A stretch of DNA of 64,000 bases from Eretmocerus hayati (lineage: Eukaryota > Arthropoda > Insecta > Hymenoptera > Aphelinidae). The notes beneath the pieces were generated by a model. The model saw nothing but the letters and a program-made list of their open reading frames with translations. It was not told the origin of the DNA and did no database searches. The stretch is taken from NCBI GenBank assembly GCA_029851415.1, contig CM056741.1, positions 88,881,282 to 88,945,281 on the forward strand, read 5' to 3'. Positions 48,991 to 58,456 of the stretch are shown here, in pieces; position 1 is the first letter of the stretch, and the number at the start of each line of letters is the position of its first letter. The position numbers and the translations under genes are program-made.

Positions 48991-49270
48991 TCGATTCGAA
49001 ACCGAATCCAAAATTGAGTCGAGTCAGGAACCAGAGAAGCAGAAAAGACCGAGAGAAGTTTCTCAAAAAACGCGATCGTTGCAGCACTTGAAAGACCGAT
49101 ATCCACATCTCGACATACTCAGGCAATCTCACACGAGCAAAAAAAGCTGACGCGCGACATTCATCCGAATTAGCAACTACTCAAACGAGCAAAAGCGCGA
49201 ATTTGCACACACACGGAGAGCCGACTCAAAATTTGAATCATGAGTCCATAATTGATCAAGCTCAGGCCGC
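48991..49270. other. Unassigned junction before the gypsy-like remnant
   Basis: This region is AG-rich and then contains scattered short frames with stops. It may contain decayed upstream pol sequence of the gypsy-like element, but I see no RT or RNase H motifs, and the 5' end of the element cannot be placed. Confidence 0.3.
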
Positions 49271-49964
49271 GTGCATAGCCGAAGCAAGAATGGAAATGTC
49301 ATACCTTTGACACTGTTGGATACACCAGCACGCCCTTTTGACAAAATCGCGTTTGATTTCTATTCACCCCCATGTCCATCAAAAAGTGGCCATCATTACA
49401 TCTTGTCGATGCAAGATCAGCTGACTCGCTATGTCATACTGATCCCGACACGCCGCGCTACGGCACACAAAGTAGCCAACGCATTACTAAATCGAATAAT
49501 TGCGTATTTTAGACCACCAGGGTCGATTTTGAGCGATCATGGTAGACACTTCATGAATACAATATTAAATGATTTTGCAGACGCTTTCGGAATCAAAAAA
49601 TATTGTACATCTCCGTATTCGTCGATGAGTAACGGAATGATTGAGAGGATGCACGCAACATTGACTGAGTTCCTCAAGGCCTTCGTTTAGGACCGTTCGG
49701 ATTGGGACAAGGTACTACCCATGGCCCAATACTCAATCAACGCCATGGAGAATGCATCGACCGGACACGTGCCTTTCACACTTTCGCTGGGATACAAGGT
49801 CAGACAACCTGGACCACACAGACAGCAAGTGGAAGCGCCGACGTATGACGACTTCATCGAAAACAGAAGAACTGAATTGCAGCAAGTGCAAACTTTAGCT
49901 GGACTACATGCAAATTTAGCACGCTATAGATATGAACATTACTATGACATGGAAGCTACAAATA
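49271..49964 (+). pseudogene. Gypsy-like pol fragment: integrase core
   Basis: The frame encodes the catalytic core of a gypsy/errantivirus-type integrase. The first Asp is in FDFYSPP, the second in SDHGRHF, and the Glu in SNGMIERMHATL, giving the D,D-35-E arrangement. The HHCC zinc domain and all upstream gag, protease, RT and RNase H are absent, so the element is 5'-truncated. One in-frame TAG (49688-49690) interrupts it. The frame then continues to 49964, where the BEL/Pao element is inserted, and resumes after 58019. Confidence 0.8.
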
Positions 49965-49969
49965 CGCGC

Positions 49970-50223
49970 TGTTCAGTTTCATATCATTCTATTGTATCCA
50001 ATTCAAATTCTAGCGCGCTTCCGCAATTTTGCGTTCGCGCTCCCGCTCTGCGCCGTCACGTTTGCCGCCTTCCGTGGCTTTCGCCAGTTCTCGTCCAGCC
50101 GTCGTCCGCTACACCTCGCTTTAGCATGTCAAGCTATAGGTGAATAAATTTACTCATATTTTTGAAAGTTTGAACAATGTGTGTCGCCGAAATTATTCAT
50201 TCACCGGCTCCCTAATTCAAACA
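49970..50223 (+). repeat. BEL/Pao 5' LTR
   Basis: 254 bp with TG...CA ends, matched by 57775-58014. It contains 'gaataaat' near 50142, a possible polyadenylation signal. Confidence 0.9.
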
Positions 50224-50225
50224 TA

Positions 50226-50243
50226 TGGTCCTTCGAGCCGGAT
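50226..50243 (+). other. Primer-binding site, tRNA-Tyr type
   Basis: TGGTCCTTCGAGCCGGAT begins 2 nt after the LTR. Its complement matches the 3' end of animal tRNA-Tyr including CCA (17 of 18 positions as I recall that tRNA), so minus-strand synthesis was probably primed by tRNA-Tyr. Confidence 0.75.
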
Positions 50244-51469
50244 CGGAGCTTAGTGTATGAAAGTGAGGTGGATGGAATTGGATTTCCTCTCGAAGGCGGC
50301 GACCGCATGGCGGATATAAGCGGACGGCAGTTTCCTCAGGCGCCCAGAGGCGACGATCGGTGCCTCAAGCAGCGGAGATTTTGCTGCTTTTTCTGCCGGA
50401 TTCGGATGAGATTCCTTCTAACCTCGATTGCTCGTTCAGAGCATTAGTCCATCGGCAGTGTGGTTAGGGCATCCTGCGACATAGTCCGGAGTGCGGGCTA
50501 ACCCGAAAATTGACCCGAGGTCTCGAGTCGACGCACCCTGAGGAGACGACGAGAACGACCTGGGGATCCTGGAGGGTCTTTAGGCAACGGGAAAGTTCAT
50601 CGCGGGATATAGGATGAGCTATTTTGTCTTTTCTTTTCGGAATTTTTCAAAGTTATGCAGAATTTTTAAGCTAACTTGTGATTTGGAATTGAAAAATCAA
50701 CTTCGATTTTTAATTGATATCTGCTCTGGCAGAAAATTCATGAGCAGTGGCGCATATTTTAATTGGTTTCTGCGCATATTGATGATGCTGACCTTGAATG
50801 AATTCTAAAGTCAACGGCTTTTCTAGCATCATTCAAGAGCATTGTGTGTGTGTGTGAGTCAACGATGGTGTGCGTGCCGTCCGACGTTTGGCAACGCAGC
50901 TGTTCATCGGCACTCAGCAGCGACGCACTTCTCGTCGTGACGATGACATCGAGTAGCAAATCAGCCAGCTTGCCATCATTCCTACGCCACAATGCCTGAT
51001 CAGAGCAGCACGTCTTCGGCTTCTATCGTCGTGCGCCAGCTGACTACACATCAGTACGAGTGAGTTATAGGTTATGGATATGAGATTATCCTATTGAATT
51101 TCGACTTGGATTTCAAAGTGATCATAGGTTATCTCAATTTCATTCAGGATACTCTAACCTCAAAGAATGTTTAACGCAAGGGATCGCTTACACATTCTAG
51201 GTTATTCTGTAAATACTTGTAAATATTTCTCGGTACAGTTAGAAAAATTTTGTGGATAAGCGCTTCCATAAAATCTTGGGTATAGGTTTGAAAAATTCTT
51301 CAGCTCTTGGTCGGTCTTGCCTAATTCTGGCTAGGATTTCGGCATCGATTTTGATCAATTTGCAAAGATCTTGGCATTTCGGGCCAGATCGACGCACATA
51401 ATTTTGATTTACCTGATATTCGGTTCGGGTTTTCTGGGTTTTAGTCCAATTCTACGATTTCGAATAAAA
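50244..51469 (+). other. BEL/Pao leader region
   Basis: This 1.2-kb untranslated leader lies between the primer site and the gag ATG. It has no convincing frame. Such leaders normally hold the packaging signal, but I cannot point to it. Confidence 0.5.
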
Positions 51470-52951
51470 ATGGACGCTCTTTATCAGCTGCAGTTGGATC
51501 TGCAACCGAAAATATCTAATTTGTACAGCAATTTTAAGAAATTGGGCCGAGAAAAAATGACAAAAGCAGCGGCTACGACTAGATTGAATAATCTAGAGAC
51601 AAATTTTCAAGCTTTTCGTCATAATCATGATAAAATTGTTGCGATGAAGCCAAAGGAGGCTGGTCACGATTACTTCAAAAATAATCTCCCAGATTTAATA
51701 GAAGAATCGTACCTTGCAAGCAAATCGGAGTTCCAAGAGATTTTGAATTCTTTTGCTGATTTAGAGAGGGCGGAAAGGGAAGCTAACGCGACTGTGGCTC
51801 CGGTAGAACCTAGGGAGGTCAACTCGGAAGACTCCTACTCGTTAGCAAAAATTGATATTCCTGTCTTTTCGGGGAAATCCAGTGAATGGTCAAATTTTCG
51901 GGACCTATTCAAGACGTTAGTGCATCGTAGGGATGAAATTGCTCAAGCTGTCAAATTTTATCATTTAAGGACAAAGTTGTCGGGCGAAGCACTTGATCAA
52001 ATAAAGACCTATGAGATAAATGCTGAAAATCATCTAAGGGCTTGGTCTGATCTGTGCGAATACTATGAAAATAAAAGAAGGCTAGTAAATCTGTCTCTAG
52101 GTTCTTACTTTTCATTGAAGTCCATGAAAAATGAGTCTCATGCTGAGATGAAAAAATTGTATTCCGGTTCCTTCGACACTTTGAACTTTTTCAAAGGTCT
52201 AGATCGTTCTGTCGAAACAACTGGTGAGGAATGCTTTGTATTCTTCACTGTTTCCGAGTTTGATGCGGTAACTAGGAAGGAATGGGAAAGACATTTGGGT
52301 AAAAGCACTGTTCCTCCTTCGGTTGAACAATTGCAGAATTTTTTCAAGGAGCAGTTAGCTACCTTGGAAACAATAGGGAGTAGTCTTAAAACCATTCCTA
52401 GTAGTCAAACGGGGAAGGGCGGTAGCAAGACTCACTCAATGGCCACAGATACTGATTCTGGTAATACCAAATGAGTCTGTCCAAGTTGTTCTGAGAACCA
52501 TCATCTCTCGCGATGCGATTCCTTCAAAACTAAGAATGTACCCGATCGGAGAGCTTTCGTGATAGAAAAACAGTCATGTTTCATTTGCTTTGGCTCACAT
52601 AGTGCTAAAATCTGCAAGTCGAGGAAATTCTGTAGGAAATGCAACGGGAAACATCATACTTCCATTCACCCAGATCCCGCTATGCCAACAGTCGGCTCTC
52701 AAACGGATGACAAGACGGGTTCGGGTTCTTCGAGGGAAGACAAAGGTTCAGGAGCGAATCAAAAAGCTCCCTCGAATACGCATGCAACGGTGACAACCAG
52801 TCTGAATGCGGTTGACAATTCGGGTTTCGTGCTTCTGCCCACAGCTTTAGTGAAATTGATATCAGCTGACGGATTTGAATTTCATTTCACAGCTTTAGTT
52901 GATCACTGCTCTCAATCCTCTTTCATAACGGAGAACGCTTGTCAGGAATAA
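51470..52951 (+). pseudogene. BEL/Pao gag with zinc knuckles and protease start
   Basis: The gag frame starts at ATG 51470 (MDALYQLQLD). It includes the region IDIPVFSGKSSEWSNFRDLF, typical of BEL/Pao gag (DUF1759-like). A TGA at 52472-52474 comes just before the zinc knuckles CPSC...C, CFICFGSHSAKIC and CRKCNGKHH, which lie in the same frame. A protease-like segment (TALVDHCSQSSF, with D-H-C-S in place of the usual D-S/T-G) follows. A second stop, TAA, lies at 52949-52951. Gag forms the particle and the knuckles bind RNA (family knowledge). Without suppression of the stops this copy cannot make gag-pol. Confidence 0.8.
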
Positions 52952-54370
52952 GGGATAAAAAGATCAAAATCTAAGGTTCAAATCAAGGGGGTTGGCGACC
53001 TCAGCAATGGTGCTTCGAGAGATCTGACCAATTTCACGGTGCGTCCTAGATTCTCCTCTGATTTCAATTGTGACGTGCAGGCTTTCATCATTCCCAAGGT
53101 TTCTGGCTATAGGGCTTCTATCTCAACGGGTGCGGATAAATGGGATCACTTGAAGGGGCTTATTTCAGCTGATCCTAATTTCCTGAAGACGAGGTCAATT
53201 GATATTTTGCTCGGTGCCAAAGTGCACGCTCAGTTTGTGCTTAATGGGGTGAAAAAGGCGAACGTTGATCTGTCTAATCAACCTATTGCGACAAACACGG
53301 AATTGGGTTGGATAGTCTCTTCCAGTGTTGGTCAAAACTCAGAATTTCCTTCATCTTATCTCCACCTAGTCGATAACACAGTGTTAGAATCGATACTCGG
53401 AGGATTCTGGAAACAAGAAGAAGTCGCAACGGTCGGAAAAAAGTTTTCTGAGAACGTTCGTAAATGTGAGGAACATTTTCGGGAAACTCATTCACGAAAT
53501 TCAAGCGGTAGATACGTTGTTCGGTTACCAGTGACACAAGAGTTGATCGGAAGTTTGAACTTCAATCTCGGCGATTCTTACAATTCAGCTCTCCAAACAC
53601 TCTACTCAATGGAACGGAAATTCTCAGAAAATTCGAATTTTGAGTCCAAATATAAAGCTTTCAGGCAAGAATACGAGAATCTCGCGCATATGGGAAAGGC
53701 TTCAAATTTGTCGGTCGAGGATAAGAATCGTTGTTATATTCTCACTCATCATGGAGTGCTTCAAGGCTCCAAAAAATTGCGAACGGTTTTTATTGGCTCC
53801 AACGAAGTTTATGGAACCTCATTGAATGATCTACTCTACACCGGAGAAAATTTATTACCAGAGCTAGTTCATCTGATAATGAGATGGCGTCGGTATGGAT
53901 TTGTTTTCCTGGCCGATATAGAGAAAATGTTCAGGCAGGTTTCAGTCGATCCCAGAGATCGTCACTTGCAGATGATCTTATGGAGGGAAAATCCGGATCT
54001 GAAGGTTTTACTCTATTTTCTCAGAACGATCACTTACGGTTTGAAATGTTCGCCATATCTTGCCATTAGGGTTTTGAGGCAATTGGCTGAAGATTATGGA
54101 CATCTCTTTGCCCCAGCGGTTGGAATCGTCGACGATGAATCATACATGGATGATTTTATGTCGGGGGCAGAGACAGTGGAGGAAACTCGGGAGAAACAGA
54201 TCCAATTGATCGAGATTCTCGAGGTGCGCGGTTTCGAGTTAAGAAAATGGGCGGCTAATGATGCTCAACTGATCGAACCCATTCCAGTCGACCATAGAAT
54301 CCACGGTTCAGCTACGTTTGATGCTGATGACTGTACCTCTATACTTCGCCTATCTGGGGCTCCAAGATAG
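52952..54370 (+). pseudogene. BEL/Pao pol: protease end and reverse transcriptase
   Basis: Same frame as gag. The segment contains the BEL-type pre-RT region (DILLGAKVHAQF, NTELGWIVSSS). RT motifs follow: RTVFIGSNEVYGTSLND, FLADIEKMFRQV with the first catalytic Asp, TYGLKCSPYLAIRVL, and the YMDD box (SYMDDFMSG, ~54150). The catalytic residues are intact over this stretch, which is open from 52952 to a TAG at 54368-54370. Confidence 0.85.
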
Positions 54371-55656
54371 GATTACTTCCATTTTAGTATCAAGTCTCAG
54401 GCTTTTGACAGCCAAAAGTTGACAAAAAAGACGGTTTCGTCTCTCACGGCAAAAATCTTTGATCCATTAGGTTGGTTAGCTCCGGTTGTGATTTGGGCAA
54501 AGATATTAATGCAATCACTTTGGTTATTGAAATGCGAGTTAGATGATGTTCTCCCAAGCGACTATTCGAACCAGTAGTCAAGTTGGTACCAGGAGCTTGA
54601 AAATTTGGAAAACATTAGAATACCTAGATGGATAGGATATTCAAGTCGAGGGTTGGAAGTTGAGCTGCACGGGTTCGCAGATGCTTCTTCGAAAGCTTAT
54701 GGGGCTGTAATCTATTTGAGATTCATCAGAAACGGTCGGGTAAAAGTATCATTGCAGTGCGCCAAGTCTAAGGTGGCTCCAATTAAAACTGTGAGTATAC
54801 TCCGCATAGAGCTTTGCGCGGCATTATTATTAGCTAAACTCACTGATCATTTCACAAAAACTATGCCAATCCAAACAGCATCACTTCATTTACGGTCGGA
54901 TTCAAAGGATGTTCTATACTGGATTAGAGCTCTGCCAAATCAGTTCCTTGATTCGAGAGTTAGTCCCGCAAGCTCATTGGCATCACGTCAAATCACAGGA
55001 TAACCCAGCAGACGTAGTCTCTCGGGGATTGAATCCTGAACTTTTGTCGTCGTTCGAGCTCTGGTGGAATGGTCCAACGTTTCTGTCTGGGTCAAATCAT
55101 CCGTGGACTACTGGAGCAGAGAATGTGCAAATTAGGCCTCTCGAAGAGAGAAATTCTTCCGCATCTCATGCTACTGCGATACAGTATCCGGATGATTCCT
55201 TTCAGAACGATTTTTTGGTTAGGTTCTCCACAGCAATAAGGCTCTTTTGTGTCACGGCTTTTTGTCTTCGCTTCCTGACGAAACTAAGCTCTCGTCTCAG
55301 CGATAAGACTAGAGTGAAGCTAGGATCCTTGCAGCTGAAATTCATTGATTTCAAGGTGATCTCCGAGGGTTTATTGAGACCCGGGGAGTTGGAAAATGCT
55401 GAATTGTTATGGGTATTCATAGAGCAAAGAAGCAGCTTTGGTGATAGTTTCAGGTTACTAGAAGGCAGTAAGGAACTCAAGGACTCCAACCTATTGAAAC
55501 TGAGACCATTTTCAGATCAAGGACTTCTCAGAGTGGGAGGCAGACTTCGTCATGCTTTGTTGGACTATTCCACCAAATATCCACTGAATCTGCCCTACAG
55601 AAGCCCATTAACGGATCCACTTGTGAGACGAGCTTACTTAGAGTCTCTCTACGGCG
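54371..55656 (+). pseudogene. BEL/Pao pol: connection, RNase H and integrase N-terminal part
   Basis: After the TAG at 54368 the frame continues with KIFDPLGWLAPV and meets another TAG at 54575-54577. RNase H motifs are FADASSKAYGAVIYL, SILRIELCAALLL and LRSDSKDVLYWI. Near 54950 a small indel moves the frame, and the last RNase H motif WHHVKSQDNPADVVSRG is read in the new frame. The integrase N-terminal region (LRVGGRLRHALLDYSTKYPL) follows. The frame is interrupted at 55657 by a MITE. Confidence 0.82.
55652..55656. other. Target-site duplication CGGCG of the 181-bp MITE
   Basis: Left copy; the right copy is 55838-55842. It is identical to the duplication flanking the giant foldback element at 4385-13213. 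Confidence 0.82.
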
Positions 55657-55837
55657 CACAGTGGGGCCAAGAAGTTCTTGGATAATTCGCCTCCACGTGA
55701 ATTTGCAACCAATCGACATATGCGCAGACGCAGGAGGTTGTTCTCATTCGTCCAAAAGTCTTCTGTTTGCGCATATGTCGATTGGTTGCAAATTCACGTA
55801 ATGGCGCATTATTCAAGAACTCCTTGGCCCCACTGTG
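55657..55837. mobile_element. 181-bp hairpin MITE with CACAGTG ends, Transib-like
   Basis: The insert is an almost complete hairpin. The left end is CACAGTGGGGCCAAGAAGTT and the right end is its near-exact complement; the arms pair inward past 'gaatttgcaaccaatcgac'. CGGCG flanks it on both sides (55652-55656 and 55838-55842). Removing the insert plus one CGGCG (186 bp, a multiple of three) leaves the conserved integrase G-G-x-Q-L-T motif in frame, which confirms the empty site independently. The CACAGTG terminus equals the V(D)J signal heptamer, and with a GC-rich 5-bp duplication it fits Transib (family knowledge). A hAT reading (CAGTGGGG start) fails because the 8-bp flanks do not match. 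Confidence 0.82.
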
Positions 55838-55842
55838 CGGCG

Positions 55843-56947
55843 GTACGCAACTCACGTTGGCCTGTCTCAAGAACCAATACTGGATCATCAAAGGTCGACA
55901 AGCGGTGAAAGTTGTGATCGAAACATGTACGGTATGTTTGCGATATTCAGCAAAAATGTCAACTCAATTGATGAGTGACCTCCCCAGAGTTAGAGTCACA
56001 CCTGCTTATCCTTTTGAGCACTCGGGAGTGGACTCTGCAGTTCCTTTCAAAGTACGCTTGTCTAAAAGTCGTGGTCGGGATACGATGAGAGCTTGCGGTT
56101 GCATTTTCATCTGTCTTAGCACAAGAGCTGTACACCTGGAGGCTGTGGAGGACTATTCTAGAGAGGCATTCATGGCTGCGTTCGAACGCTTCAATGCAAG
56201 ACGTGGTCACTGCAGCAAATTGGAATGCGACAATGGCTTGAATTCCGTCGGGGCAGATGCTGAGCTGCAACGTCGCTTTGATGGAGCTTCAGCAGAATTT
56301 AAAGACATCGCAACGGAGCTGAGCCATATGAAGACTGAGTTCAGGTTCAACCCACCTGCTGCACCGCACTTCGGAGGGGCTCGGGAGGCTGTAGTCAAAT
56401 CAGCCAAACATCACTTGAAAAGGATAGTTGGTGACCATATCCTTACCTCTGTAGAAATGTCTACTTTGTTGTCTAAAATTGAAGCATGCCTGAATCCGAG
56501 ACCTATTGCTCCTTTGAAAGATGATCCATCTGAGTTAGCTGTGCTGACCCCTGCACATTTTCTAATTCAGAGACCGTCATTCATTATTCCAGAGCCAACA
56601 GTACCGTCAGGGCCGATTTCAGTCAACAAGAGATGGAGGTGGATGACTCAAATGACCCAGAATTTTGAAAATCATGGTCTTGTGAATATCTGCAAGCCCT
56701 TCAAGAGAGGCATAAGTGGTCAAGGCCTACTAGGGCCTATCGATTGGGTGATGTTGTCTTGTTGCGCGACGATTGCAGACCTCCAGCTGTCTGGCCTTTG
56801 GCTGTAGTCACATCAGTATTTCCTGGGCATGGTGGCAGAATTCGAGTCGTAGAAGTACGCACCGCTACATCAACATTCCGACGACCAATTGTCAAGTTTG
56901 TCCTGCTCGTTCCAGCATCATCAGAAGAAGAGAGTGATGAGAACTGA
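55843..56947 (+). pseudogene. BEL/Pao pol: integrase catalytic and C-terminal part
   Basis: After the MITE the integrase resumes with TQLTLACLKNQYWIIKGR and the zinc-domain cysteines (CTVCLRY). The catalytic core has D in SGVDSAVPF and D in LECDNGLNSVG. The glutamate region is PHFGGAREAVVKSAKHH. One base appears lost near 56665, after which the last part (GDVVLLRDD, RIRVVEVRT) is read in another frame and ends at 56947. That C-terminal region is the DUF5641-type domain usual in BEL/Pao integrases. Integrase joins the element DNA to the host chromosome. Confidence 0.82.
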
Positions 56948-57774
56948 ATTCTCTTGTATCGGACAATTAGTGATTTAGTTTAAGATTGAAGTTTTCGAGT
57001 CTGCGGCAAACTCAATTCCACCTGTTGGTTCAAATTCGAGTCAATTTCCGAGTAGTATGGGTGTCTTGCCAACTCAAAAGCACTAAGGTAGTGACTGATG
57101 TGTTTGCGAGCACGATACGAAATTTAGAATCAATTGCGCGGTTACCTAGGACGTTCATATCTCGAGGGAATGAACGTTCCTCCTATTGGGATTATTTCCC
57201 GGGTGGCCGGAACTTAGAATACTTTTCAAAACTGATAGAGTGGTGTGATGTTTCTGCTAAAACTCTGGCCTCATTCTTCTAGTTATTCCTTAATTATTTC
57301 TATCAATTTAAGTTGATTGAATCTTTTTGAAGGTTTAGTTGAACCCTTCTCTTGTAAATAGTGTCTGAATTTCGATTTGTATAGGGACCTAAATCGCTTC
57401 ATTTGGATTCTCGGTCTTTTTCTTGATATTTTATTCTGCGAGGGAAAAACGGGCTTACGATGAACCCTTTCAGATATTTTTTGTGGTGAAAATCCGGCAA
57501 TGTACTTCATCGATCAATCAACAGACGAACGGCGTCTTAATTTTGTTCAAATTTAGTTGAAAATTCAATTATTTGGGACACCTGTTATGATTTTTACAAC
57601 TTCTAGAGCGAAATAGCTCTCTAGCCTACTGCTCTGTATGAGTAACTTCAATTTTTGGCAGTACACCCTTGAATTATATTCATTTCGGTTCAAGTCATTT
57701 TGATGAATTGTGATGTACAATGAAACTACTCAAGTTATCGATTTCTAGAAAAGTAATAAATCGAGGGGGCGGTA
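56948..57774 (+). other. BEL/Pao 3' untranslated region and polypurine tract
   Basis: No recognisable coding sequence. A purine run with 'tcgagggggcgg' at about 57761-57772, directly before the 3' LTR, is the probable plus-strand primer (polypurine tract). Confidence 0.6.
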
Positions 57775-58014
57775 TGTTCAGTTTCATATCATTCTATTCT
57801 ATTCAATCCAAATTCTAGCGCGCTTCCGCCATTTTGCTCTGCGCTGTCGCGTTTGCCGCCTTCCGTGGCTCTCACCAGTTCTCGTCTAGCCGTCGTCCGA
57901 TACACCTCACTTTAGCATGTCAAGCTATAGGCGAATAAATTTACTTATATTTTTGAAAGTTTAAACAATGTGTGTCGCCGAAATTATCTATTCACCGGCT
58001 CCCTAATTTAAACA
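57775..58014 (+). repeat. BEL/Pao 3' LTR
   Basis: 240 bp, with TGTTCAGTTTC at the start and AATTTAAACA at the end. It matches 49970-50223 with scattered transitions and a ~14-bp difference. Confidence 0.9.
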
Positions 58015-58019
58015 CGTGC

Positions 58020-58355
58020 CATTTTCGTGAGGGTGAACTGGTCTATGAGCTAAAGTTACCTGTCAAAAACAAGTTAGCCCCTGAATATACAGGGTCCTAC
58101 GAAACCGTTCAAATCAATTATAAGACAAAAAATGTCACATTGAGGAATAACTCTGTCACGAAAGTGGTGCGCATTGATCAAATTAAGAGATGCGCAGAAG
58201 CTAAGATAGAAATGGCAGAAGCCAATGACCAAGCTCAAAAAGCCAATTTTCTTATTTTGTATTCTAACGCTAAAGAATCAACGCTCATCATGTTGGTCCT
58301 GAGCCGGAAAAATACTTCGGCCCAGGCACAAAATGTTGAGGATATTCCTTGGTAA
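58020..58355 (+). pseudogene. Gypsy-like pol fragment: integrase C-terminus
   Basis: This continues the interrupted integrase. GELVYELKL, NKLAPEYTGSYE and VVRIDQIKR are typical of the C-terminal domain of gypsy/errantivirus integrases. It ends with TAA at 58353-58355. It is separated from its 5' part (49271-49964) by the BEL/Pao element only; the codon phase matches on both sides of the insertion. Confidence 0.8.
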
Positions 58356-58420
58356 ATAGAAAAATGCAAGCTAGCCCTTGACCGTCTAAGAAAATACTCC
58401 GGCCCAGGGACGAGCTACGC
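58300..58420 (+). repeat. Short direct repeat at the pol-env junction
   Basis: A ~20-bp word of the form 'aaatact-cggcccagg-acga' occurs near 58308 and again near 58393, about 85 bp apart. It lies across the end of pol and the start of the env frame and may reflect a local duplication. Confidence 0.5.
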
Positions 58421-58456
58421 ACGCGTCATTTCCGAATTGACTATTTGGCTTCTAGC

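Larger units (their letters stand above)
49970..58014 (+). mobile_element. BEL/Pao LTR retrotransposon, nested and defective
   Basis: This 8045-bp element has LTRs starting TGTTCAG and ending AAACA, a tRNA-Tyr-type primer site, gag, and pol in the BEL order protease-RT-RNase H-integrase. It interrupts a gypsy-like integrase frame. The duplications are CGCGC (49965-49969) and CGTGC (58015-58019), and the host reading frame suggests CGTGC was original. By eye the two LTRs differ at roughly 15-17 aligned positions plus a ~14-bp indel, so the insertion is not recent. The coding region has four in-frame stops, at least two frameshifts and an inserted MITE. Confidence 0.92.

Noticed and set aside
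51371..51469. Upstream extension of the BEL/Pao gag frame
   Set aside because: It starts at a TTG. The first ATG in a sensible gag context is 51470, so the extension is treated as leader.
55678..55908. Open frames of 76-80 codons across the integrase break
   Set aside because: They run through the 181-bp hairpin MITE on both strands and are products of its palindrome.
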